Shown here piece by piece: positions 22,780 through 32,940 of a stretch of 64,000 bases of DNA (positions are counted from its first letter, which is position 1; each line of letters starts with the position of its first letter). Origin of the DNA: Kitagawia praeruptora. Its lineage: Eukaryota > Streptophyta > Magnoliopsida > Apiales > Apiaceae. The notes beneath the pieces were generated by a model. The model was not told the origin of the DNA, searched no databases, and was given only the letters and a program-made list of their open reading frames with translations. The translations under genes were made by a program, and so were the position numbers. The stretch spans positions 12,258,501 through 12,322,500 of the forward strand of contig CM075348.1 of assembly GCA_037693485.1 (NCBI GenBank). Reading direction: 5' to 3'.

Positions 22780-24144
22780 TTTCTAGTCTAATTATGCTCG
22801 GGACACAACTCTTGACTCATTGGAAAACACTGCATAAGTGTGAGAATGGGGACCAATTCGAAATTAGTTATACAATGACTAGGTACGATGTACATGGCTA
22901 TCATTGGAAACTAAAATTCTTCTGCACCGAAAATTTTTGGCAACATGGCATATATCAAGGCAAAGGTATAAGGGTATAAAGAAGTTGACATCAGAAGTTT
23001 TGTTTCCAATAGGGGCATACACAACTCCTGACTCATTGGAAACACTACTTGATTATGAGATTGGGGACTAACTGCAAGTTGGTATCCGATGGCTATGTGC
23101 AAGGGGACATAAAAGACTGGATATTTGGAAGCCCAAGGATAACACTACAAGCCGAGTTGGTTTTCAAGTAAGGATTTTTGGAAACTAAGGTACCTACCAC
23201 TACTAACTACATTTGATTAGAAGTTTTATTTTGCTTCTAAAAGATATTGTACTACAAGTGCAATGACAGTGTATTCCTACAAACTCCATGGAAGAAAATA
23301 TCTACAAAATTTTCACTATGGCACAAATTTCGAGTAAAAGAGAAATATAGATATATAAACACAGATCTTGGTTTTGGATCTACAATTGCTTCAAATTATT
23401 AACAGTGATGGTTTCAATACCACAAGATATTACTTGGGCAGGTAGATTTTACTGGAAATAAGCAAGTATATCGGAGTATGTACATGTTCACCGGAATATA
23501 AAGAAAGTAGTCGGATTGTAGTATGAAGTGCAATAAATAAAATGCTTTTCACGAAAAAGAAAAGAACGAGATCGTACCTGTTTGAAGCCTAAAAAGATGG
23601 AGTTAAATAGTGCCAGAAAAAGACAGAATGATAGAGCTCTTTTCCCACGATTATCTCCGCCGGCTGCTATGCAAGACCCGTATTAAAATTAGAAACTAGT
23701 AAAAGGAGAGGGTCAAAACAAATGGGCTATACGGAGTACTCCTATTATTTTTGTGGGCCTATAGAAATACAATAATTATATACAAAGTATATAACATGTA
23801 TAAGGTTGGTACTTTTCAGCTGGGACCCGCATGAAAATCAAATGAAGGATAAAAATTATGTAGGTGCCAGGGGATATATCGTGTATGGCAGTTGACTACA
23901 TGGAAAAAGGATAGATGGTTTGTTCACATGTGAGAGAGACCTGAATTTCTAAAAGAATATCAAGAAAATATAGTGTTATGGGACCTACAATGATATAATT
24001 CAAAATCAAAATTGTTTGATTTGATTCATTCACGTGAATACTAGACCAGGGCATTTGGTTTGGTTTATATAAAAATGACATGGCCCACAAACATATTCAA
24101 GGTGGCCTTAAACTTGGATGAGAACTCGACAGCTGATAGGGGTT
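22780..24144. other. 3' region of element 1, no gene recognised
   Basis: Possible promoter side of the antisense gene. Two related blocks (CACAACTC(C/T)TGACTCATTGG near 22803 and 23020) form a degenerate direct repeat of about 215 bp. No protein gene is visible. Confidence 0.4.
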
Positions 24145-24585
24145 GTTGGAGGCGCCAGATTAGAGTTGTTGATTCCCTTCTAGGGAGTGGTTCTGTGGTT
24201 GAGAGCCTCAGAGTTGGGCTCTCTCGGTTAGCATTAGCTTAGAAGCTTGGCTTTTCATCTTCATATTTTCTTCTGTTTTCTGTTTTTGCAGGCGCAGGGA
24301 GCTTGGCCGGAGGTCTTCCTGGACCAGGAGAGGAGTGCCCCTTGCCCGAGTAGGTAAGCCCCATGTGATCCAGGCCATGGGCCCAGGTTCGGTCGACTAC
24401 TTTACCAACCATTATCATCTTTGTATAAAATTCACTTTGATATTCGGTGCACTAAGCCGGGGGTCTTCACGGAAACAGCCTCTCTACTGTAAAGTAGGGG
24501 TATGGTCTGCGTACATTTTACCCTCCCCAGACCCTGCTTCATGCGGGATATACTGGGTATGTTTGGTTTGGTTTGGTTTGGTTTA
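24145..24585 (+). mobile_element. SINE-like repeat with Au-SINE-like 3' module, copy A
   Basis: Shares the order of blocks with 52799-53330: TTGGAGGCGCCAGAT, GGTTCTGTGGTTGAGAGCCT, TCTCGGTTAGC, then GGGGTCTTCACGGAAACAGCC, GGTATGGTCTGCGTACAT, CCCTCCCCAGACCCTGC and a TTTGG tail. The 3' half closely resembles the Au SINE family (family text like GGTCTGCGTACA...CCCTCCCCAGACCCC). It is longer than a usual Au SINE, so it may be a composite. Confidence 0.65.
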
Positions 24586-24790
24586 TACTCCGTTCTAGTG
24601 ACTCTGATGTATCCAATGGCTTTTTATTTTGGTGTCCAATGACTCCTCTGCTGAAAATAATGGGCAATTATGCGAAATATTTCATGACATTCTATTTAAA
24701 GGATCCAAGCGGCTGCATGAAGATAAAATAAAGATTATTTGATATTTAAGTATTTATTGAAGTCATCGTCTTCAAAAAATACTGGGGACC
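24586..24790. other. element 1 internal sequence before its 3' LTR
   Basis: Ends in a purine-rich tract (CAAAAAATACTGGGGACC), the likely polypurine tract for plus-strand priming. Confidence 0.45.
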
Positions 24791-25315
24791 TGTTGATACA
24801 AAAAATATATTAATTTGTATCCGAAGCATGGACCTCTAAGTTCGCATCCGAAGGTTATTTTTATATAGACTTGTCTTAATCTAATGAGTCCAATCCACTA
24901 GAACAACCCATGAAATCGAGCCCAATGCTTAAGGCGGTGGAAATAAATTATATGATCGGGGACTAGATTCTAGAAGGATCCAGATACTTGTCGCCAAAGA
25001 CAATACCATCTCAAATATGGAAATTACTTGCCGCCAAAGACAAAAGACATGGGCTGGGCCTAATATTGTCAGAAATACAATCTTAAATCGAATAGAACTA
25101 CGTGGACTTGATCCCTATAAATAGGGTACGTAGGCACCTTGAGAGGGATCCGAAAATCACACACCCGATTACAAACTCTCAAGAGCAGTCCCAAATATCT
25201 CAAAAACCCTAATTGTATTCTTATTTTTACATCTTTATTCTTATTATCTCTATCCGAAGACCCAAATATAAATTTAATCTTGAAGCTTTGTCCTTGACGA
25301 AAATCGGCTTCAACA
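24791..25315 (+). repeat. 3' LTR of element 1
   Basis: Begins TGTTGATAC directly after the purine tract and ends GGCTTCAACA; TGTTGA and TCAACA are inverted. It contains CCCTATAAATAGGG (TATA box at 25116-25123) and an ACGTGG motif upstream, as expected for the U3/R promoter. 525 bp. No matching 5' LTR exists in the window. Confidence 0.75.
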
Positions 25316-25945
25316 AAAATCATATATGATTTGCAAGCAGAACATGTTTTGGAGAACAATACGTTCTGCAATATTTTGTTTGCAGAACATACATGATTTT
25401 CAAGATTTTTAATGAAATTTGCATGTAAAACATATATGATCTTCAAGATTTTCAATGAAATTTGCATGTAAAACATATATGATCTTCAAGATTTTCAATG
25501 AAATAGATGGTATAGTGATTTTCATAGAACATGATTTTCAATAAATAAGTTTTTGCAATGTTTTGATTGATATTGGTCTCCGGTCTCCACTAAAAATGTT
25601 GGTCTACATAGAACTTAACCCATAATATATATATTAATATATAATAAAATATATAAATATATAATTATAATTATTCGGATCGGATTCTTAACATATCGGA
25701 TAAGAACTTAACCCATAATATATATTAATATATAATAAAATATATAAATATATAATTATAATTATTCGGATCGGATTCTTAACAGATCGGATAATGTAAA
25801 ATCCATATCCATATTATATGGATCGGACTCTTATCGATCGGATTTTTATCGAATCGAATTTATTTTATATAAATCCATATCCAGTTATAAGGTCTCGAAT
25901 CGGATCGGATCGGATCGGATCTCCGGTCCATTGACAGGCCTACTT
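25316..25945. repeat. AT-rich tandem repeats
   Basis: A 43-bp unit (ATGATCTTCAAGATTTTCAA plus ATGAAATTTGCATGTAAAAC) repeats about 2.5 times at 25390-25503. A 93-bp unit starting GAACTTAACCCATAATATAT is duplicated at 25611-25797. GGATC repeats at 25890-25922 precede CCATTGACAGGCCTA, which resembles a hAT-type terminus (TAGGCCTGTCAATGG reversed); a matching left end was not found. Confidence 0.55.
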
Positions 25946-26119
25946 GCATTCACAAAAATAATGTCAAATTTGTCTTTTCACTATTTCTGTTTGTTATATA
26001 AAATTTTTGCTCTGGAATAGTCTAGATATAGTATTTCCCTTTTAATATTAAGTTTCCAACAGATATTTTTACATTTTAACTTATATATTATCGTATCTGT
26101 TCTTATACTCGGTATATTT

Positions 26120-26362
26120 TAAGAAAAATGCTAGAGGTACCAAAATTAGGTACCAAAAGTTGTTACTAAATGATGTGGCTTGTTTTAATTGGTTATAGTT
26201 ATAGTGGGCCCGCCAGGGCTCTCCAATCAAAATATTTTAAATTGACAAGTGTCTGTTGCCATGTCATTTGGTACCCAATTTTGGTACCCAATTTGGTACC
26301 AAAATTAAAACTTTTAAAACTTTAAAACTTTTATTTTAAAATTATTTTAAAACTTTTATTTT
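26120..26362. mobile_element. small insertion (MITE-like) upstream of hydrolase copy 2
   Basis: Absent from copies 1 and 3, where GGTATATTTTAAAGTTTG is continuous. Rich in GGTACC-containing motifs in both orientations (GGTACCAAAATTAGGTACC, TTTTGGTACCCAATT), suggesting a folded MITE. Flanked by TTTTAAA-like repeats. Family not assigned. Confidence 0.5.
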
Positions 26363-26643
26363 AAAGTTTGATTAATGTTTGGACAAATATACGTGAAACT
26401 CCCTGGAATGGAAGGGCAAAAATACGAAAATAAGAGGTCATGCATGTAGTGTCAACGTGTGGGCTTGTCTCTTAACGTGAAAATTTGCTCCGCAAATTAA
26501 CAAAACAGACACCCCAACATAACCATTTCATGGTTCCAAATTCTAACCGCAACCACAGAATATACAAACTAATTAATATCCATCTTTTTCTTTCCTACAT
26601 TCCTTGCAGAAAATTTATAGCATTAAGAAAAGGTGACAAAAAA

Positions 26644-28529
26644 ATGGTAAATGAAGGTGAAACAAAGGAGAAGAGAAAGCCCAGGTTCTTATGTCTTCAT
26701 GGGTTCAGAACAAGTGGTCATATTCTCAAGACACAGTTACAAAAGTGGCCTAACTCTGTTCTTGATCAGCTTGATTTAGTTTTCCCTGATGCTCCTTTTC
26801 CATGCACTGGCAAATCTGAGGTTGAAGGATTTTTCGATCCTCCGTATTACGAATGGTTTCAATTTAACAAGGTAACTTTATGATTAAATCATTCATAAGA
26901 AATGTGAAAATTTGTGTAAAGAGAGATGTGTTCATTGATTTTTTTTTAATGTAATTTGATAGGAGTTTACAGAGTACACTAATTTTGATGAGTGTCTTGC
27001 TTATATTGAAGATTTGATGATCAAGAATGGACCCTTTGATGGCCTGCTTGGTTTCTCACAGGTACATTTGTTTGATGGAATTTGGATTTTCATAGATTTC
27101 GAAATTGAAAGGATTCGTAAATATTGTGGTAAATTAATAGCAACATTTGTTTTATAGAAATGAGCTTGGTATGTTCATGCTTCCTTTCATAGATTGGAGC
27201 TGCCTACCAGTTTCTTGTCCTAGTTCAGCTGGAAATCATGCTTATGTTTTTTTTGAATGGAATTGACCTTTCTGATTTTCGAATTCCCAAGTAGTGAGTA
27301 ATTGTAAAAGTAAGTAACTGGGTTTTTTTACTCTATTATCCACCTTAACATCTGATTTTGAAATTTTCTGAACTATGAAGGGATCAATTTTATCAGCAGC
27401 ACTGCCTGGACTGCAATCTAAGGTTTGCGATGTCTTCCTTCTCCCAACCTTTTCCAAGTAGTTTTACAGTAAAAGCTTCTCATGTCATATCTGATGTTTT
27501 GTGTAGGGTGCAGCTCTTTCAAAAGTGCCAAAAATAAAGTTCTTTAGGAACAAAGCAGTGGCTGATAGTGCTTACTCATCACCAATTCAGTGCCCATCTG
27601 TTCACTTTTTAGGTACTTTTTTTTGTCATTTTGATTTTAAGTTTTCACAGTTATATTCTTTGTCCACTCACAGTACAGATAAGTAATATGAATTTGAGGG
27701 AGCATCTATTTACTGGACAAGTCATTCCTCACACCCTACACAAAACAATCAATAATTAATGTTCCATACTAAAAACAAGTGATGATCCTAGACTTTTCTG
27801 AACATCAAAGAAACAATGCATTCTGCAACAGTTAGTGGAGATAAAAAAGAAGGATTAGTAGAAATGGATTGCAATAAGACTTGTACTAGCCTTAGGCCTA
27901 AGCAGTTAAGAAGCCATGCCGACTGCAGCCATGGCATGTTCCCATGAAAAATAGACAGAAGCATTATGTATCTTCTGCTACTTTGCTTTCATCTCTTTCC
28001 AGTTAATGCAAAGTGTTTTTCCTATTTAAAAAGTATAGATTTAAATCGATATCGATTATTAAGGAATTAACGACTTTGAAACATGAAGCATTCTGCAGCC
28101 TTATGTTGGACTGTTGGACTTGGACATGAGTAACTTAAACAGTTTAGAATTGTTTTAACAATATGTTGTATGTTGTAGAGAGTATATTTTGTATTAATGC
28201 AAATCCGATGTTAATCGTCCCTTATCAATACACAATTTATTTTCCTCATTTCAATACACATTTATCTGTGTTGCAGGAGAGACGGATTTTCTAAAGCAAT
28301 ATGGGGCTGAACTTATAGAACACTTTGTAGACCCTGTTGTAATACATCATCCTAAGGGCCACACTATACCAAGACTTGGTAACTTTTTAAATTACTATAA
28401 ACTCTTTCACCGAAAATTTCTCCCTCCATGTATAGTACATTATCAATTTATAGATATGGAATTGTCATTATTTTAGATGAGAAGGGTTTGGAGATGATGT
28501 TAAGCTTTCTGGAAAGGATTCAAAAGTGA
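26644..28529 (+). CDS. FSH1/OVCA2-type serine hydrolase, copy 2 (six exons, intact)
   Basis: Exons 26644-26871, 26963-27061, 27381-27422, 27507-27612, 28277-28378 and 28477-28529 all have GT-AG borders and join in frame to a product of about 209 residues ending FLERIQK. This is the alpha/beta-hydrolase family of yeast FSH1 and human OVCA2 (plant members are often mislabelled dihydrofolate reductase). Visible motifs: FLCLHGFRTSG (oxyanion region, 15-25), nucleophile Ser in GFSQG across the exon 2/3 junction (about 107), catalytic Asp in GETDFLK (about 161), catalytic His in HHPKGHT (about 188). Exon 4 reads KVPKIKFFRNKAVADSAYSS and seems to lack a short strand the family usually has after KIKF. 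No signal peptide, probably cytosolic. Substrate unknown; small esters or acyl groups are typical of the family. Confidence 0.85.
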
Positions 28530-29365
28530 GGACCAGCCACTAGAGTTGCTGCATGCGAATGGTTTAGATATGTTAGATTTGTAGAGAGTAAGTAGAAATT
28601 ATAGGTGCATATGGCAGTTTCAGAACTAATAATGTAATATTTCAAATGAAATCAAATATATCCATATTCGCAGTATGACAAACGAACATTTTGTGGCTTG
28701 TGAGTAATGTTGCATACTTGTATGAAGTATATAGCACTCTATGGTTTCACTCTACTGCTATATTCATAACAAATTTTGAGAATTAACCATAAAATTTCAA
28801 GAAATGCTTTCTAATAAGTTGGCTAGTTTTCAGAACAGCTCAGAAAGGTAATAACAGAACCAGCCGACAGCAGAAACACTAGCAATGTCAGGTGCAGAAC
28901 ATCAAAGAAACAATGCATTCTGCAACAGTTAGTGGAGATAAAGAAAAGAAATGGATTAGTAGAAATGGATTGCAATAAGACTTGTACTAGCCTTAGGCCT
29001 AAGCAGTTAAGAAGCCATGCTGACTGCAGCCATGGCATGTTCCCATGAAAAATAGACAGAAGCATTATGTATCTTCTGCTACTCGATCTGCTTTCATCTC
29101 TTTCCAGTTAATGCAAAGTGTATGTCCTATTAAAAAAGTATAGATTTAAATTGATATCGATTATTAAGGAATTAACGACTTAAACATGAAGCATTCTGCA
29201 GCCTTATGTTGGACATGAGTAACTTAAACAGTTTAGATTTGTTTTAACAATATGTTGTATGTTGTAGAGAGTATATTTTGTATTAATTCAAATCCGATGT
29301 TAATGGTCTCTTATCAATACACAATTTATTTTCCTCATTTCAATTCACATTTATCCGTGTTGCAG
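28530..29365 (+). repeat. intragenic duplication of intron 4 and 3' end
   Basis: 28900-29618 repeats 27800-28529: end of intron 4, exons 5 and 6. The join lies near 28896, in the 3' flank. Confidence 0.7.
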
Positions 29366-29618
29366 GAGAGACGGATTTTCTAAAGCAATATGGGGCTGAA
29401 CTTATAGAACACTTTGTAGACCCTGTTGTAATACATCATCCTAAGGGCCACACTATACCACAACTTGGTAAATTTTTAAATTACTATAAGCTCTTTCACC
29501 GAAAATTTCTCCCTCCATGTATAGTACATTATCAATTTATAGATATGGAATTGTCATTATTTTAGATGAGAAGGGTTTGGAGATGATGTTAAGCTTTCTG
29601 GAAAGGATTCAAAAGTGA
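29366..29618 (+). pseudogene. extra exons 5-6 of the hydrolase
   Basis: Exon 5 duplicate (29366-29467) and exon 6 duplicate (29566-29618) follow the complete gene. The only coding change seen by eye is IPRL to IPQL. Exons 5-6 of copy 3 (56041, 56241) also read IPQL, so copy 3 carries this version and probably lost the first. A transcript could use either 3' end if it skips the first pair. Confidence 0.8.
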
Positions 29619-30411
29619 GGACCAGCCACTAGAGTTGCTGCATGCGAATGGTTTAGATATGTTTCCACCACATTATGAGATTTGTAGAGAGTAAGTAGAA
29701 ATTATAGGTGCATATGGCAGTTTCAGAACTAATAATGTAAAATTTCAAATGAAATCAAATATATCCATATTCGCAGTATGACAAACGAACATTTTGTGGC
29801 TTGTGAGTAATGTTGCATACTTGTATCAAGTATACAGCACTCTATGGTTTCACTCTACTGCTATATTCATAACAAATTTTGAGAATTAACCATAAAATTT
29901 CAAGAAATGCTTTCTAATAAGTTGGCTAGTTTTCAGAACAGCTCAGAAAGGTAATAACAGAACCAGCCGACAGCAGAAACACTAGCAATGTCAGGTGCAA
30001 TCAAAACCGGCTCTTGAGTTTGCCAGAGGAAGGTGGTGCTATATATGAAAAGCTGATATATTTAATTACTTCATAAATTCAAAGCTGATGTCCATGTTCC
30101 TTGCTCACGAGGGTGTCTGGTATATGTGAAGTCTGGGGCTTCACCTTCTATAGTTTCGACAAATATTCTTTCCTGAAGTAAGACGATTACAAAAGAAAGT
30201 ACAATCGACTAATCGAGCCCTTGCACTGGGTTAAGAGTTGTGTTACTACTTATTGTCAGAGTGCAGAATTGAGATATACTGAGAAAAGAATCAGAAGGCA
30301 GTTGAGAGTACTAAAGGGATAAATTAAAAGCAACAGTTTCTTGACATACTATTTTTTACATGATTTAATATTATATTAAAGATTAAATGAATACAACTAT
30401 ACAACATCGGT
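29619..30411 (+). other. 3' flank of hydrolase copy 2
   Basis: No further gene. A ~200-bp block (30124-30330, starting AAGTCTGGGGCTTCACC) is shared with copy 3 but absent from copy 1, so it was either inserted before the copy 2/3 split or lost from copy 1. Confidence 0.5.
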
Positions 30412-30580
30412 GGGGAAGTAGCTCAATTGGTAGAGCATTTATCATATTATTATGATTGTTTCTTGTGTACAATGTACATTGTTGGGAATGTTTCATGCTG
30501 AAACAAGGTTCTTGTGTACAATGTACATTGTTGGGAATGTTTCATGCTGAAACAAGGTTTGAGGTTCGAATCCTCGCTTA
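30412..30580 (+). ncRNA. tRNA-like sequence, 3' acceptor strand lost, insert partly duplicated
   Basis: Acceptor 5' strand, D arm and T arm (TGAGG-TTCGAAT-CCTCG) are present. The 3' acceptor strand stops at CGCTT and continues into ACATGATTTAATATT, the sequence that precedes the next member. A ~50-bp block (TTCTTGTGTACAATGTACAT onward) is tandemly duplicated within the insert. Confidence 0.55.
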
Positions 30581-30633
30581 CATGATTTAATATTATATTA
30601 AAGATTAAATGAATACAACTATACAACATCCTT

Positions 30634-30758
30634 GGGGAAGTAGCTCAATTGGTAGAGCATTTATCATATTATTATGATTGTTTCTTGTGTACAATGTACA
30701 TTATTGGGAAATGTTTCATGTTGAAACAAGGTTCGAGGTTCGAATCCTCGCTTCTCCA
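30634..30758 (+). ncRNA. tRNA-like sequence with expanded anticodon arm
   Basis: 125 nt with complete acceptor, D and T arms and both internal Pol III boxes. The inserted arm can pair TTGTTTC with GAAACAA around a TGTACAATGTACA hairpin. T-rich tracts follow. Confidence 0.6.
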
Positions 30759-31471
30759 TTAATATTTATTTTTATTTTTTAAAATCGTGTTGTAGGGATT
30801 CAACAGAGCTAATATATCGATTAAGCAAAGTTCGAGATTCAGTTCTCGCTCCTTGTACTTTTTCCCATAATTGAGTTTTTTTTCATTATTGTTTAATGCT
30901 TATGGTTCATTTAACTTTACTGTCTTGAGAAGCAGGGTTCTTGCAGCACTTAAGTCGTTACACACATTGGAAGCAATGTTGATGAATTTCTTTGTGCTGG
31001 TATCAATGAAGTTTGATTTCAATAATAATTCAGTTTTTTTGAAATGTAGTAATATAATATACTACTTTTTTTTTCTAGTTCAATTTTCGCTCATCCGAAA
31101 TTTATCTAAGAATATGCGGTTAGAAGCTTTACTAAAAAAAGGGGAAAAAATGTCACGCTAAAACAAGGTTTGAGTAATTGAGTTAGCATTACTCATTTGT
31201 AATTTTGTATATCTTTTTTCTAAAATAGTGCATCTTGATATCCTTATTTGCTTCACATGTTCCTCTCACACTGGGGGTCTGGTAACATAGAACGACTATT
31301 TTGGAACATTTGTTAATATATCGCATAGTTTCAAAATTAATTAGTTTTACATGATTCTAATTTCTAACTATTTTTCAGTTTTATTTTTTTTAAATGCAAT
31401 AATTTTGAGATGCCTTGTTATTTGGTACTAAATTCAAGGATAAAATGAACATATTCATGTACAACATTATT

Positions 31472-31563
31472 GGGGAAGTAGCTCAATTGGTAGAGCATTA
31501 TTATATTCAAGTAGAGAGATCTTATTTCTAATAAGGTTCGAGGTTCGAATCCTTGCTTCTTTA
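31472..31563 (+). ncRNA. tRNA-like sequence, short form (92 nt)
   Basis: Acceptor GGGGAAG pairs less well with the 3' strand CTTCTTT. D arm intact; T arm CGAGG-TTCGAAT-CCTTG (one G-U). TTATT directly after the D arm can pair with AATAA before the T arm, giving an anticodon-like stem enclosing 27 nt, as a tRNA with a ~20-nt intron would. The anticodon cannot be assigned with confidence. Confidence 0.5.
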
Positions 31564-32940
31564 TATATCTATTTTGTTTTAATTGAGCTACGTTTTGTTT
31601 TGCTAGCTCATTCCATTCCTTGTGCAATTTTTTCTACTCTGATCAAGTCCTCCCTTCTCCATACATTTTATTCTTTTGTAAATCGTGCTGCAGGGATTGA
31701 CCGGAGCTAATTATTTGTTCATTACATTCGTTGGACAACTATGGCCTCTTGGGACTGTAGTGCTGCAGCTCCTAATTTTCTTCTGCCTAAACAACGACAT
31801 ATTTTCATATCAATATCCAGTTCTATCTATTTCTAAAAAATGAAGATAATTAAACACGCAAAGCAAAGAATACGCACACGTGAACATTTTGAAAGTGCGA
31901 GACATTCACCACCATAAGTGTATATATATCGTTTCTTCTTGGTACAATATTTTGTCATATTGATTTCATTTTGAGGTATTTGTGGAAACTCTTCATTGTT
32001 AAATTTTTCTTTTCATAGTTCATGTATTCAGTGATTGACTTAATGGAATAAAAAAACTCTGTTCATTGTTACATTTTCTTTTTTTTAGTTCCTTTGTTCA
32101 CTGGTAGAATTAATGAAAAGAGTTGTCATCTCAGCAAGCAAGCATGTGTTTAGACAATTAGCATACTAGAGGATCTTAATCTACTACTTACAGACTACCA
32201 AGTTTCACTTTTGTAAATGAGGTTACAGTATATCAATGGGGCTCGGTTTGTGATTTGGGATGGTAGATAACAAATACAACAAGAGTTTATTGCTATTTTT
32301 ATTTTGGAAGGCTAGAATAAGATTATAATCAAACTCCTTCAGTTGTAGTAGGAGGAAAACAACAGATAGACTGCACTACATATTTGGCTACAAAAAAATT
32401 CCAAACACCATTAATATAACAAGAACACTAATGAGAAGACTTATAATAGAGAAATACACTGCAAATTATGGACCTAATTTTACTTTTTTTCTCTCTCTTT
32501 GTTTTAAGGAGGGTCTAAATATTTAAATCTAGAAGCGTTTCCAACATTAATTTTGATGAAAAATGTGTACATTATACTTCTTATAATTATATACTACTCC
32601 TTAAAAATTATATGTCCTACATAAAAATAATTATTATTTCATGATTGCAAATTATTTATTTTATACCAATATATAAAGTTCGATGGCTCGCCAAAGGCGA
32701 GGCCGAGAAGCAAATAACAAATTTTAGTTTATGCATAAATGATAATTATTTTTAAAAAAATACAATTTATATATACAAGTCATAATTATATTATATTAAT
32801 ATATAAAGTTCGACGGCTCGCAGGCCCTTACAAATAATGAATTTAGTTTATGCACAAATGATAATTTTTTTAAAAAAAATTACAATTTTAGTGCAATAAT
32901 ACAAAGTGCATAAAATAAAACAAATGAATTTTAAGTACAA
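31564..32940 (+). other. unit 3' flank, no gene recognised
   Basis: Conserved at 40128-41658 and 58190-59565. Includes a short GC-rich island in AT-rich context (AAAGGCGAGGCCGAGAAGC near 32693). No ORF of note. Confidence 0.45.

Larger units (their letters stand above)
17207..25315 (+). mobile_element. Ty3/gypsy retrotransposon, Tat lineage, 5'-truncated (element 1)
   Basis: The element begins abruptly inside pol (around FDKVKEYLSTAPLLTRP) and lacks the 5' LTR, gag, protease and reverse transcriptase. It then has dual RNase H plus integrase (to 19402), a repetitive 3' region, an antisense gene (20704-22695) and a 3' LTR at 24791-25315. Two RNase H domains in tandem and an extra antisense ORF between pol and 3' LTR are known for plant Tat-lineage elements. 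A SINE-like insert sits at about 24145-24585. The antisense gene and LTR are assigned to this element by order and spacing. Confidence 0.8.

Noticed and set aside
30871..31161. 96-codon open frame downstream of the tRNA-like cluster (also at 57497)
   Set aside because: Conserved only because the unit is duplicated; AT-rich with no domain. Changes between copies are not biased toward synonymous sites as far as can be seen.
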